Below, in pieces: positions 1-50,285 of a DNA stretch of 64,000 bases (positions are counted from its first letter, which is position 1; each line of letters starts with the position of its first letter). Source of the stretch: Lamellibrachia columna (Eukaryota; Annelida; Polychaeta; Sabellida; Siboglinidae). Made by a program: the position numbers and the translations under genes. The DNA is taken from NCBI GenBank assembly GCA_963662155.1, contig OY759261.1, positions 67,289,181 to 67,353,180 on the forward strand, given 5' to 3'. Below the pieces are notes generated by a model. The model saw nothing but the letters and a program-made list of their open reading frames with translations. It had not been told where the DNA came from and ran no database searches.

Positions 1-1225
1 AGCTTTGCTAAGTATTTACTCATATCTTTATAGTTACCTTTTTGGAAGTTTCTCCTATACGTTTTTTTTATTTTACCTTCTGATTTTACATCGATGTCAA
101 AATGTATTTGATTGTGGTCACTGCTACCCAATGGTACATGTATTTTTACATTGTCCACTAATTCTTTTTGTAATGATAAAACTATATCTAATACATTTCC
201 CCACTGGTTGGTTCTAGCACATGCTGAGTAAGGAAGCTATCCTGAATTAAAATTAGAAATTGTTGGTCCTCACCCCCTGTACTCTCTAGAGATTTCCATT
301 GTACGTGTCCATGGTTAAAATCTCCCATTATGATACATTCCCCTTTACTAACTTCCTTTATAGCATTTTGTATTTTTGTTTTATCCTCTTCGTTTATGTT
401 TGGACTTCTGTAAACTAATCCAATAGTTAATTTTGAATTTCCTGAAACTCTTTTGCACCAAACAGCTTCATCGTAATCTGCTTCCCTTTCTAATTTTATT
501 TCATAAGCCTGAATAGATTCTTTAACATATAAAATAACTTCCCCTCCCCCTCTTCCTATTCGATCTCTCCTAAACATTACGTATCCTGTCAAACCTAATT
601 CAGCATATGTTATGTCTGTGTTGACCCATGATTCGGTAATACCAATTACGTGAGGGGTCAATATCTTCTACCATAATGTTTAATTAATTTTTCTTATTTA
701 CTAAACTCCTAGCATTTAAACACACGCATCTATAACCTGCTTCAGACATGTGTTTCGAACATGTTTTTATTGGTTTATCTGTACTAGTGGCCTCTTGTCC
801 TGCTTGAGGCATCTCTAAGTAACCCCCTGCGCTTCTATTTTAAATAGTGTTGATTACCAAACATATTCGATATGCTACCCATGCCACTGTCTACTGCTGC
901 TGTGAGTCCATCCGCAAATACTGCTGCCCCCTTTCCACTTAGACGAAGCCCGTCCTTCATGTACATATCAGCCCTTCCAACAAAACTTCCCCACAAATCC
1001 ACAAACCCACTTCCTCTTCCCTACATAGCTTCTCGACTGGCACGTTAATTGCCATCCCCCTGCAATTTCAATATCTATGACCCCTCGTTCCTGTTACTGG
1101 TAGAATCCCTGACAGTATTACCTGCTCAACCCACGTCTAACCGTCTAACTTAACTATGGCAGTTGTACCCTCCTTCTCTACGTTATTTGTCCCTACGTGG
1201 ACTAAAACAGATCCACCCTTGCGCT
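1..1225 (-). mobile_element. CR1/L2-like non-LTR element, esterase and endonuclease part
   Basis: Minus-strand fragment continuing past the left edge. In element order: an SGNH-esterase-like segment (VLVHVGTNNVEKEG at about 1220-1160, then remnants to about 840), then CLNARSLVNKKN near 720 and the exonuclease-endonuclease-phosphatase domain to 188 (GITESWVNTD, FRRDRIGRGGGEVILYV, IGLVYRSPN, CIIMGDFNHG). An esterase domain before the endonuclease is known for CR1/L2-group ORFs. A stop and a one-base shift near 660-690 break the frame, so it is dead. Confidence 0.85.
188..661 (-). pseudogene. non-LTR endonuclease (EEP domain) fragment
   Basis: 157-residue open stretch with the EEP catalytic signatures: TESW (Glu of the active site), the GEVILYV strand, YRSPN and GDFNH. 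It lacks the C-terminal SDH motif (window edge) and is frameshifted from the upstream CLNARS segment. Confidence 0.85.
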
Positions 1226-1440
1226 CATTCTGGTCATATCGCGATGAACTCGGAATAGAAGATAGGATCTTGTTCAAAGGCAAACAAGTGCTCATACCCG
1301 AGCGCATGCGCGGTGACACCCTAAAACAACTACACCAAGGTCACAAAGGAATTTTAAAAAACAAGAATGCTTGCACCTGAATCGGTATACTGGCCGAAAG
1401 TCAACGAAGACATTGAGAAGCTTACACAAAAATATGTGGG
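1219..1440 (+). mobile_element. Ty3/Gypsy integrase zinc-binding fragment
   Basis: Reads YRDELGIEDRILFKGKQVLI, then LKQLHQGHKGI and, after a one-base shift, ESVYWPKVNEDIEKL. This is the H2C2 region of Gypsy integrases (YRDEL...G.....IP...R......H.GH.GI...YWP....DIE). It abuts the minus-strand non-LTR fragment. Confidence 0.8.
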
Positions 1441-2111
1441 ATATTTAGTTTATAATTGTATATATATGGGACATTTAGTTTATAATTGTTTACCGACACA
1501 ATTGAGTTAAATTCCCTGGTTCATATGTTTGATGTATGAGTTAGATGCTCTCGTAAGCCACAGTTTTGATATCAAATACTATGTGATTTGGTCAATAATG
1601 AGATGTGCGGACATGCCCCACCTTCCTCCATCACGCTTAACTGCGTGATACAACCCAAGTTTACCCTAAATTGCCCTGCAAGCTCGATGTTCATTGTCAC
1701 GACATTGATCAAAAGAATAACCACCACTTGCGCCTCCACCACTCCACTATAATAGCACGATAATTATTTCTAATGTTTTTAATACAGCGGAAAGTATATC
1801 GCGTGACACATTCGTACGCAAAAAGACGATTTGAGCAGCAGAAGACATTTTGAAAGTGGGCGTATCCAAAGAAGTTCTAGCTGTCACGATAATCTTGTTC
1901 GGTCAAGGTCATTGCATATTCCTGGGGGACTAATAACACAACTAACTGTTGCGCGAGGCGCAAGTGACGCAAACGTTCACGGAACTAGACTCGTTTTCAG
2001 AACGAGCCAAACGCGTCGCGGCAACTGGGTTTAAATTCCGGGACCGTGCGTGACTGAATTTGAACTGAAGTTGAAGAAGACGAATTTGAAACAAATATCA
2101 CTGACACTGAC
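1441..2111. other. 5' flank of the polycystin-like gene
   Basis: No gene seen. A 25-bp AT-rich phrase (gggaYatttagtttataattg) is present twice at 1438-1490. The region before the ATG at 2112 may hold the promoter and 5' UTR, but I see no convincing TATA box. Confidence 0.4.
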
Positions 2112-39792
<37,681 letters not shown>

Positions 39793-39822
<30 letters not shown>

Positions 39823-40102
39823 AGAACACGGCCGACATTCAACAGTGTTGTGGAACGTCACGTCCTGCCATTAATCAAATGTAAAGAACACGGCCGACAT
39901 TCAACAGTGTTGTGGAACGTCACGTCCTGCCTTTAATCAAATGTAAAGAACACGGCCGACATTCATCAGTGTTGTGGTACGTCACGTCCTGCCTTTAATC
40001 AAATGTAAAGAACACGGCCGACATTCAACAGTGTTGTGGAACGTCACGTCCTGCCTTTAATCAAATGTAAAGAACACGGCCGACATTCAACAGTGTTGTG
40101 GA
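39793..40102 (+). repeat. 62-bp tandem array across the stop codon
   Basis: Five near-identical 62-bp units start at 39793, 39855, 39917, 39979 and 40041. The first unit encodes the last residues (TSRPAFNQM) and the TAA stop of the polycystin-like gene; every later unit repeats the same potential codons and stop in the 3' UTR. Confidence 0.95.
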
Positions 40103-40409
40103 ACCTTACGTTTTGCCTCTGGTCATGACATAATCAGTACTGGTACCGTCATGGAGGAAATACAAGAGTTGTAACTCACGTATTCATTCATTGTTAAAAA
40201 TTGATGCAGGTGTTGTAAAAATTTATAGGAACATTTAAAATGTATCGATTTTAATAGACTAGACAAATTATATAGACAAGTCGTGGGTACTTATTGATTT
40301 TATGTTACAAGTTCTCGTCCAAGTTAGGGACTGTTTTATAATGTCTTGAGCTGTTTTGCCAAATATTGTGTTAAGGCGTTGTTGTAATTTTACTAAATAT
40401 ATAATCGGT

Positions 40410-40415
40410 AATAAA
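40410..40415 (+). promoter_or_regulatory. candidate polyadenylation signal of the polycystin-like gene
   Basis: AATAAA about 590 bp after the stop, downstream of the 62-bp array and in AT-rich sequence. It is the first canonical hexamer I see in the 3' UTR. Confidence 0.45.
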
Positions 40416-41099
40416 TGTACTAATGATAGAGTTGTACATAGTTAAATGGGGTATCAAAATGTTTAGAATAATTACGCTTATGTTAATTATAAATGTCTAT
40501 ATCCATAATTTAAGCATATTTGACAGAAATGCACAAAAACACATATACAATTTATGTTGGTTTCATGACCGAAAGTGTACCATAGTTTACACACGGCATA
40601 TGCTGACAATGGTTATACAAAATTATCAAGACTATCTCAGTTAATTTCCAAACTGAATGACACCAGATAGCAGTATCGGAGGTACCAAGCTCCCACAAAA
40701 ACGTTGTGGCCAATTTTATTCGGATTTCACTGCTGCCAAAATGCGCAAATAGTTCATTAGTGTTTAAGAAAGTTGAGTGTACAATCAGGACTGACTATTC
40801 GCGTGATCACAGCTCTACAGCGTTCGTAACTAATTAGGTGAAAGATATCCTAGATAGAGTCAGAGATCACTAATAGTAAATGTGTGGCCATTGACATTGA
40901 GTGTTTTTTCTTCAAATATGAACGTGACAGCGGATATAGGCTGTACTAAATACTGCTCGGTTGCTCCGCCCCATTCTGGAAATTATCATACGCATGCGCA
41001 CAAACAGACTTGACGATAAATGCAAGAGCTGGCGCACCAGAATTGCCTGATGAGCCAGAAGGCAGAATGATCTGAAAAATGTTTTAAATTTGACGTTTT
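40416..41099. other. 3' flank of the polycystin-like gene
   Basis: No feature recognised. Confidence 0.4.
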
Positions 41100-41455
41100 T
41101 AAAAAGCATTTTATATTTCGAAAAGTAATTTACTGATTTCGAAACTGCTTTCACTTTTCAATTTCCCATGGCTGCAGCCATATCATAAAAATATAAAACA
41201 AAATAGATCTGCAATGTGAAATTTTCATTGACATCCCAAACATCAACTGACAACAACAACACTGTCACTTACTTGTCACTTACCGTCCCACTCTGCCTCA
41301 CTGACACTGTCAGCGATGGTGACATGTGCAATTGCTCGTTTGTGTTATTGCCTTGATTCAACGGATGTCCAGTTGTATAACCGCGTCAGTTGTGAAGACT
41401 ACAAGATGTAAGGAAGTTAGTAATAAAAGCAATAATATTCGAGAACTGTTCAATT
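41100..41455 (+). repeat. dispersed repeat, copy A
   Basis: Begins near tttcgaaaagtaatttactg and contains ataaccgcgtcagttgtgaa and ataatattcgagaactgttc. The same order recurs at 46712-47040 (copy B), and its end at 48636-48722 (copy C). Possible non-autonomous element; no coding content. Confidence 0.85.
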
Positions 41456-41544
41456 TTTTTATATGAAAGTGATCTTTCTAACGTTTGGCACTTTCCTAAT
41501 GTCGTCAATCGCAAATGGCTAAATAGTTGTCTTAAAATCAGACT

Positions 41545-42065
41545 TCATGACGAATAGATTCAAATGTATTTCACAATGATAAATGTATTACCCATAGAAT
41601 ATTTAAAGAAGTATTCGAGTTTGAACCATACTTAACATTGTTACCAGAGAGATTAAGAATTATGTTTACTCAATTTAGGCTGGTAACACAAACCTGCCTA
41701 TTGAAATAGACCAGATGGTTCAATATTGATAGAAATGAAAGGTATTGTACTTTGTGTAACAGAAATGAGATTAGGGGTGAATTTCATCTAATGTTTCAAT
41801 GTGACACTTTAAGAGACCAAAGAAAAAAAATTCTGACTAGATATTTTTTTAATCACCCTAATTCTTTCAAGTTGTCCGTGTTGTTTAATATTCATAGTTT
41901 AGGTAAACTAATAAGAATTTGTAAATTGATAAAAATAATAATTGGTAAGATTAACCTACCATTGACTGTTCTAATTATTATGTAATGAGTATTTACAAGT
42001 ACTTTGGATATTGTATATTTATCTCATGCACCATTGTATGGTATTAGAGAATAAAACATGACTTG
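41545..42065 (+). mobile_element. non-LTR ORF2 C-terminus and 3' end
   Basis: RYCTLCNRNEIRGEFHLMFQ plus CDTL shows the CxxC...H...C motif found at the C-terminus of several non-LTR ORF2 proteins. The fragment ends in gagaataaaacatgacttga followed by a cttga repeat, a retroelement 3' tail. 5' truncated. Confidence 0.7.
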
Positions 42066-42264
42066 ACTTGATCGTCAATTTACAAAATGGCGCAGGTCGG
42101 AGTGACACTGCTCGCTATTTACTAGGTATGTTTAGATTTACTGAAACGGTGCCCTGCGCCTCTGCCAGTGTTACTTTTAATGAATCTTCAATTATAATAT
42201 TAAAATTAAACTAAGAAAAGAACATCTGCTAATAATAATCACGTGTGTGTTTGTTTGTGTGTGT

Positions 42265-42266
42265 GT

Positions 42267-42315
<49 letters not shown>

Positions 42316-42318
42316 TGT
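42265..42318 (+). repeat. (GTGC)n microsatellite
   Basis: About 13 units between shorter GT runs. Confidence 0.95.
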
Positions 42319-42484
42319 GGGTGTGTGTTATTAACACTGATCTGATTTTGGAATTACTATGTGACATGATTTGAGAAAAACAATTGCAAAACACAATTGG
42401 TTGGTAGCCATCTTGAAAATTACAAGTTGTACATTTCCATGCACATTGAAAAAAATGTGCATAACAATGAAAGGTAACCATCAG

Positions 42485-44430
42485 AAATATATCTACACAT
42501 TATAATTAGTGAAATGATTATTCGTCCGGCCACGTAGACACCACTGGCCAGCTACTTATCGTTACTTCCGTTTATTTTATTAATATTTTTTAGTTTATTC
42601 TTAATATTTTCCCGGGACATTTTATTAGTGCCAGAAGAATAGCTGTTCAATATTAGGTCCGTGCCTAAACAAACAGCAACAGCCTTGTCAATTAATGAGT
42701 GCACGGTAATTATGCATCTTGACGTTTTCAGCACGGACCAGTTTTGCATTTACGTTTCTGTTCTTCTCACAGTACATTAGTTGCCTACATGATTTTTTTA
42801 AATACGAAAGGCCACAATATTTAAAAAATGTGATGAAAGGAGTGATGTAGGAGCCAATACAGTAAGGATCCGATACTTGGTGCCTCATATGTGAGTTCCT
42901 CGCCGCAGATCACAGCACCACAAATGCTGTTGTATTCATGCTAGAATGGAATGCAACCGTCCAAATGATTTGGGTGAAAGTCTAATTTTTTTTTTCGAAT
43001 TAATGAATACCGACGCCGGTATGTTGAATTACAGAAACAGGAATCTGTGTAATAGCGCTGATACAACAACTCGAATTGCAACATCATCTTGGAGTCCGTC
43101 TTGTCAAGTTTGATATAGTCGGGTGTGCTAGTCTTCTCTGCTTCAGGAACCATCTGTCTGAACACCTACAACTAGTGAAGGGTGGATGACATCGAGACGA
43201 CTATGATGGGCAAGATTGTCTCAGATGGACAAGTGTCAAGCTTTCCCTCGCTCTCATAACTATGATATCAGCCAGTTTAGGAACTCCAGGTTCATAGAAC
43301 ACACCTATTTGTCCCACACTCCTAAACTTTTAATACCGTCACCCACTGCACTTGTAATAATGATGTGTTGTTTAACATAGTGAATGGGCAGGTCGCAGAT
43401 AAGAAGGTTAATGCCCACAATGCAGTGGCCACTGGGGATAGTATGGCTGCAGAATGTAAGGTTAGTCTATCCATGCCAAGGCAGTCACAATGGAGACCAT
43501 GATAAAAGGGTTGAAAATAGTAAATAAGGGACACGTCTGTTTATGACATGCAGCAATTTACTAAGATTACTTGTGACATCACAGAGGAGAGTTGTCACCC
43601 TGGACCTATGCTTTGAGCTCGCGCCACTTCCACCGCCCTCGTTGACGACAGTGTTTGGAGTGAGAATACCAAAGGATAGGGGTCAATCAAAATACACGAA
43701 TAACTCAGGAGAACAGGAACGGCAATCTGTCCACAATCAAGCTTACTCTGGAGATGATCTTACCTGCCAGGGACTCAATCATGAAGAGTGTCCACCACAA
43801 GAAAGAGCTCATCAAGGTACTCTGCACTGAAAACGACGATATACGCATGTGGCGGGGGAAGCGAACTGTGTGTACAAACACGAAGAAGCTGCTTGTGTAA
43901 TTCGACATCCATCCATATGTGAGCCGGGTCAGTATTAATTAAGTCGATCAACTGTTGGAGACTTTCATCCATATCAGTTGGAGGATTACATTTCGTTGTG
44001 GCACGAATGACCTATTATAACAGTCTTTGTGGTGCTGTGCGTCTGCGGCGCGGACGTTACATACGAGGCACCAAGGAAGCGGATCCTTACTGCATCACTC
44101 CTTTCATCACATTTTTAATATTGCAGCCTTGAAACTTTTCGTATCTGAGAAGATCATGGATGCAACGAATGCATTATGAGAAGAACAGAAACGAAAACTG
44201 GTCCGTGCTGAAAATGTCAAGATGCATAATTATCGTGAACTCATTAATTACAGGCTGTTGATATTCGTCTAGGCACGGACCTAAAATTAAGCAGCTATTC
44301 TTTTGGCACTAATAAAATAATAATAAGGTAAAAAAAATAAACGGAAATAATGCGCAATAGCTGGACAGTTGTGCTTACACGTCCGGACGAATAGACATTT
44401 CATTAATTATAATATGTAGATGTATTTATG
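42485..44430. mobile_element. large foldback: about 400-bp inverted arms, 1.15-kb centre
   Basis: Left arm 42485-42900 and right arm 44058-44430 are inverted copies (shared phrases: attcgtccgg, ccagaagaatagct, taggtccgtgcct, aattatgcatcttgac, cacggaccagttttg, atgaaaggagtgatg). The centre has no intact ORF; 43733-43905 reads IKLTLEMILPARDSIMKSV in one frame, which looks protein-derived but is not recognised. Confidence 0.8.
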
Positions 44431-46381
44431 AAGACACAGGGAATGCTGTTTTTAAGCTTGAATGTATTGGCTGTATAATGATAAAAAACAAATGCATATG
44501 CACTGGGAATGACAACACACCAACAGAACAACAAAACATTGACAATGTATTGCAAGATGGACTAGCAAAGCGAAGTTCCTTTTATGATGCAAGATTATTT
44601 GCTAAATTTACTTGGCAGAAATATGCGGTAAATACGTGTTGTATAGAAGTAAAAAAAATATCAACAAACATGTTACTAAGCGCAGAGCTAGTGTATACCG
44701 AGCTTGGTCACTCCAACTTGCGCCATTTTGTAAACTGACGTTCAGCGCCACCATGTAAAGGGCAGCTACAACTTTCGTCAGCGCATCCGGTAGCTTGATT
44801 CCGCATGCGCCAACCCTCTAGTTGCATTTCCGGGGGAGAGGGCAATCGACATAAACCGCTGTTGACAATGCGATTGCGTTTCATCCTATCTGCTACACAT
44901 ACGCAAATCTCTAATATTATTGCATTTATTACAAACCTCCTTAAACCTGGTAATGTAGGGGAAGGCAGTGTTAGTTGTGCCACTGGGTTAGTTGAGCCAC
45001 CCATGTTTCCCAGGAAACTACAACATCGACAGTTACATGGTACCACCCAGTGGTTGGACATGTTATTAGAACATGATTGATGTACAATAAGTGCCAATTG
45101 TCACAACGGCCCGAAAATGTGTGTTAAAAAAATTTTTTTTGACGTTTTTCGAAACTTTTTGGTGATTGTGATTAGTGTCTGCTGGTGTGTAAACTATCGA
45201 TGCATGTGACCAGACTTTATTATCTGTGCACTTACAAATGGTTTAGCTATGCACAGCGAAGACGATTATTTATTTATGTATCACTTCGCGCATTAAAGAG
45301 AAGTTACTTAAAAAAAGCTTAATTGTTGCAACGGGGCTAGTTGAGCCACTCAAGGCCCAAGGGAGGGTTAGCTGAGCAGCGGGTAAAGAACGAAGATGAG
45401 TGTTCTTTACCCCAAAATACATCAGGAAATTAATTTTTCCGAATAAATTGGGACATCGGATCGCTATCAAGGTAATATATTAGCAAGTTACGCTGGTTGC
45501 GATTGGCCTTTAAGTCTATATTAATTAAGTGTGTCGACTTATTAATTCAGCATGTAGACTTGTCAGAGACTTATATGCCAATCGCAAAAAAAGTGTCACT
45601 AACTGATAATAACTTGCTTTGTACTAAAATTCCTTAACAACTCAGCCAACACATCTACCCAATGGGTACACCATCTGACAAGTCTACACGCTTAATTAAT
45701 AAGTCGTTATTATAGACTTATATGCCAATCGCAAAAAAAAGTGTCAATAACTGCTAATAAGTTGCTTTGTAGCTATCCGATGTCCCAATTCGCTCGGAAA
45801 AATGAATTCCTTGATGCATTTTGTGGTAAAGAACTCTCGTCTTCGTTCTTTAACCGCTGCTCAACTAACCTCCCTCAGGCTTTGGGTGGCTCAACGAGGC
45901 TCATTTTGACAATTAAGCTTATTTAATTTACTTCTCATTAATGTTCGAAGTGATGTAAATTATCTTCTTCTATGTGCTTAGTTAAACTATTTCTAAGTGC
46001 ACAAATAATAAAGTCTGGTCACGTGCACTAATAGTTTACACACCAGCAGACATTAATCACAATTAACAAAAGTTTCGACAAACATCAAAAAACATACTTT
46101 TAGCTCACATGTTCTGGTCGTTGTGACAAATGTAACCTATTATAAGTCAACCGTGTTCTAATAACATGTTCAATCGCTGGGTGGTACCACGTAACTGTCG
46201 CTGCTGTAGTTTCCTGGGAAACATGGGTGGCTCAACTAACCCAGTGGCTCAACTAACCTTGCATTCCCCTACGTATACATATGTGCTTAATTGTGGTAAA
46301 GCAACTTATTAACATACTTCCATAACTTCACAGACTTTTAGCAATAACTAATGCACCCGTCTGAATTTATATTTGTGTGCG

Positions 46382-46565
<184 letters not shown>

Positions 46566-46711
46566 TGATATATATTTTATAATAATTTGGTTATCCATTA
46601 TTGATTAAAAAAAAATGTATAACTTAACTATTCAACAACACGAAAAACAATGCAATTATCAAAATTAAAACAGTCGGCAATAAACGAATATGGATCTGCT
46701 GGAATAGCCCT

Positions 46712-47040
46712 TTAAAAAAATCGTATTTCCAAAAGTAATTTACCGATTTTGAAACTGTTTTCATTTTCAATTTCCCATGGTTGCAGCCATATCATAAAAT
46801 ATCATAAAACAAAATAGACTGACATCACCAACATCAACTGATAACAACAAAACTGTTACTCAGTCACTGTCCCTCTGTCCTGTCATGGCGATGTGTGCAA
46901 TTGTTCGTTTGTGTTGTTGTCTTGATTCAGTGGATGTCTACTTGTATAACCGCGTCAGTTGTGAAGACTACATTACCAGGTTTAAGGAGGTTAGTGATAA
47001 AGCAATAATTATCGAGAACTGTTTGTGTAGCAGCCAGAAA
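46712..47040 (+). repeat. dispersed repeat, copy B
   Basis: Direct-orientation homologue of 41100-41455, with small indels; embedded in the palindrome's right arm and continuous with its outer segment (gtgtagcagccagaaagg...). Confidence 0.85.
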
Positions 47041-47322
47041 GGATGAAACGCAATCGCATTGCCATTGTCAACATCGGTTTATGTCGATTGACCTCTCACT
47101 CGGAAATGTAACATGAGAATTGGCGCATGCGGAGTCGAACTACCGGATGCGCTTTGGTCTTTGGTTTGCTTACTCCAAACAGCCACTTCTGGGGCTAACA
47201 TAGGAGACGCTGATGAAAGTTGCCCCTTACGTGGTGGCGCTGAACGTCTATTTACAAAATGGCTCCTCTATGTAAATTCGTAGTAGAGTGAAGTAACTCG
47301 GTATATACTAGCTCTGCTAAGC

Positions 47323-48635
47323 GGTGCGCTGATGTGATGAGTCGCCGTGGAAATGTTGAGAACGAGTCATGTTACCTGTCGTTTATCCCTAATTAACAAT
47401 TATGATAAAAATAGCAGATGATATTCACAAAACTTCATCAGCACTTGTTCTGTTTCGCAAATGCCATACTCAGTGGCAATGTCGTTCATTTATATCTATA
47501 TGACAATTGTTTTGGCCCAGACGATGAGATAGGCTATTTTTAAAATGGCTGTAAAATTTGTTCAATGATGCCAACGTGGCATCGTGCAGTTTCTGGATCA
47601 GTACACCCTAAAGTGCCAGAAACCACAAAAAACTTCGTATATACCCTACTTCCAGGTCTGTCCCCTCTGCTGCCGGACTATTAGTGGACCAAAGCTAACA
47701 CACATGGGTACGTTTGCTTCTCTACTTCTGGGCTAATGGTAATTACATTATAATTGTTATAGCCTGGTGAAGTTAACGTTTATTCTTTGTCGATAGTCCC
47801 TAAAGTTCGCTTCATGATTGTAAAATCAAATAATTGTAACAATGCAATTTTAACAGCATTATTTCATCAATAAATTTAATGGTTGTCATGATATTCTCAT
47901 TTTACTGCAAGCAATGGCGATATAAAGTACAATTGGCGATCATATCAAGGTAAAGCAGTTGTCAAAAACGTATACCTGTGTGCAACTTCGCACTGCCTGT
48001 ATGAGTTAAACCTTAACCAATCGGGTACAAATGTCTTTGGATTGCTCTCTGGAATGTCTTGTTTACCTACCAATTGCTCATCTGCACGAATTGTTCAGTC
48101 GTTTCACTTGCAATTTCACTTTGTAAATACTATATACTAGACGTGGTGATATTGTGTTGTGGTGTTTAATAGTACGTAGTGCACATATATTACTGTAGCT
48201 TGTATCCGATATATTGCAAGCTGCAGTGCTGTTTGAATGTTATGATTGTGCGATCTTTGTATTGTTGCAGTTTTCGTCCTTCGCCATTGATTCTTGCAGA
48301 TCCACAAAATGTTTTACTTTGTGACCGTCTTTGCAGATTCCATCTACATGTTTCTCTGCCAGAGTTTGGATGGCGTTGAGTTCGACTTTTTCTGTACGAG
48401 TGACGCTGGAGGTATCATACCAAGATAAGTGGCAATGTTGTTTTATCTGAGAATAAGCACATCACCGAAAGCTCCCTCATACCAAAAAAGTTAACCACGG
48501 CGGCGACGACTGGTGTAAAAGTAATTTAAATATGTAGTTCTGCAACATACAAGTTGGGATCGAATCTAGCTTTTATGACATATGTCAAGCGATTTAATTT
48601 AGTGATGGACAGTAACGCTGACAGACGTGAGTTTT
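47323..48635. other. intergenic
   Basis: No coding feature recognised. Confidence 0.4.
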
Positions 48636-48722
48636 AATGAGGTTAGTAATACAGCAATAATTTTCGAGAACTGTTTGTGTAGCAGAAACGATTAAACGCA
48701 ATCGCATTGCCATTGTCAACAA
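48636..48722 (+). repeat. dispersed repeat, copy C (87-bp end fragment)
   Basis: Matches 46987-47068: gaggttagt..ta.agcaataat, tcgagaactgtttgtgtagc, acgcaatcgcattgccattg. Confidence 0.85.
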
Positions 48723-48784
48723 CTAAGCACCACTGATACAGCCATCAATTCAATTACAATTCACACGATGTATTAATCAATTAC

Positions 48785-48960
48785 AATTCAATTAAAAATT
48801 GACCCTGGGTTTGGTCCCCTTGCAGAACATCAAACCACTCAGAATATACATCTCTTATCATAACTTTTTATCCGCAGAACATTTCTGCAACAACCTCTTT
48901 TTCGGCACTCTGTCAAAAACTTTTTGAAGATCCAAGAATGTTTATTTATTTGGTAATCAG
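48785..48960 (-). mobile_element. short RT fragment
   Basis: Minus strand reads FLDLQKVFDRVPKKRLLQK, the conserved RT palm motif (xLDxxKAFDxVP), then a degenerate EWFDVLQG segment. Only about 175 bp survive. Confidence 0.7.
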
Positions 48961-49018
48961 TTTTGTTTATCCTGTCAATCTTGGTTGACCATTTACACAC
49001 AAAAAAGGTAAGTTTCTA

Positions 49019-49067
49019 TATAGCGCAGTATCCTATCCTCGGGACTGCTCAAAGCGTTTTACATTTC
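49019..49067 (+). repeat. TATAGCG/GCGTTTTACA repeat motif
   Basis: tatatagcgcagtatc ... ctcaaagcgttttacattt resembles phrases at 2507 (tatagcgcttttt) and 52070-52106 (tatagcgtcat...ggcgctttacat), each near (AAT)n-like sequence except this one. Probably the end of a dispersed element. Confidence 0.45.
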
Positions 49068-49213
49068 ACCCACTGGCAGACCTGTTCATTCCAAAGCCAT
49101 CTCTACTTCTCTGGGAAGCATTCAGCCACGCTGCAATTATTGTGCGAAGACTATTCGTGCAGATACTCACCTCTGTATGTAGCCAGGTGCTCATTAGAAC
49201 AGGTCGGTGAACT

Positions 49214-49515
49214 GGGGCGCGGTGGTCGTGTGGTAGAGCGTCGGGCTTTCGATCGAAGGGACGGTGTTTCGAAGCTTGGGCAATTTCGTTCACCCCATTT
49301 TGCCTGTGTCTTTCGAAAGAGACAGTAAAAGCCGTTGGTCCCTTATATATGGTGTCTATGACAGGGGAAGTAAAAGATCCTACGCAGGCAAATTGAGAAA
49401 AACTATGATGGACTCACTAACTCTAGAGAAGGACACTCTTAAAAAACCAGCGCAGCATGATCTCTAAGCAGATTCTGCTTAATGGATGGTGGCTGCCTAA
49501 CATAAAGAAGAAGAA
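49214..49515 (+). mobile_element. tRNA-derived SINE
   Basis: Head ggggcgcggtggtcgtgtgg with A-box-like tggtcgtgtgg and B-box-like ggtgtttcgaagc, a non-tRNA body with tcccttatatatggtgtcta and aagatcctacgcaggc, and an A/G-rich end (cataaagaagaagaaag). Spacing of the boxes is as in tRNA genes, but there is no proper cloverleaf. Confidence 0.65.
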
Positions 49516-49529
49516 AGGGTGGCAAGAGG

Positions 49530-49567
49530 ATTCGAACCCGGGTTCTAACCGCTACGCTACCGCGCCC
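49530..49567 (-). mobile_element. tRNA-like SINE head, opposite strand
   Basis: Minus strand ggggcgcggtagcgtagcgg then ttagaacccgggttcgaatcc: a near-perfect A box (TAGCGTAGCGG) and perfect B box (GGTTCGAATCC), only about 9 nt apart, so the anticodon arm is missing. Begins with the same ggggcgcggt as the plus-strand SINE. Confidence 0.6.
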
Positions 49568-50149
49568 CACATACACATTTTATAAGAATCAAATATTCAC
49601 ACTTCCAGTGGCCAGTTAGACATGAGACACCTACCAATTGATCTCCAAGTGTAATACAGTGTCAAATGATATCAAGTTCAATACAATAATGCTGCTGATG
49701 GGGAGATTAAATACTTCCAACTGATTGCAGTTACAAGCAGAGTTGGCCAGTGTAAACCATGTGTAGACTACCCCCTTGTGCCAACTTCATCTTAGATACA
49801 GGATCAGGTTCCTGCAGGTTCAACATCAAAGAAGATCTATATCTGATTCCAGGCTGTTGTGGTTAATTGAATTATCTGAGCTGATATTGAACTAAAATCT
49901 ATGAAATGAAATTTAATGAACTGGGAGTGAGTCAAAAGAATAGTATTGGCTGGGCCCTTTGTTCAACCATAAATGCTATATTTATGTGTTGTTGTTGTTG
50001 TTGTTCAAATTAAATATGCATTTATGGTGACTGGTGTTTCCTTGGTCAGATCTGCCTGGTCTTTTGAATGAGGTTTTTAAGGCTCATACGGGCAAATTGC
50101 TAGAATGAAAGACCTGGGACCGTTCTACGAAGATAATGCGCTTACAAGG

Positions 50150-50285
50150 AAACCCCATCGTAAAACAGAATTGTTGGCGCGTCGATAAGGCAATGACTAC
50201 CTTGTCCACTTGCCATCTGGTATTTTGCCTTAGATGAAAATATTGCTAAATCTTTTTTAATCTAATGTGTTTTTCTGTCTGTTTT
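50150..50285 (+). mobile_element. 3' UTR fragment of the 16.9-18.9-kb non-LTR family
   Basis: gataaggcaatgactacctt then gtccacttgccatctgg matches 18767-18800 (gataagccaatggcttcctt...). A 5'-truncated insertion with only the tail. Confidence 0.8.

Noticed and set aside
49217..49290. Functional tRNA gene
   Set aside because: A and B boxes are present but no acceptor stem or anticodon loop can be folded; a SINE head fits better.
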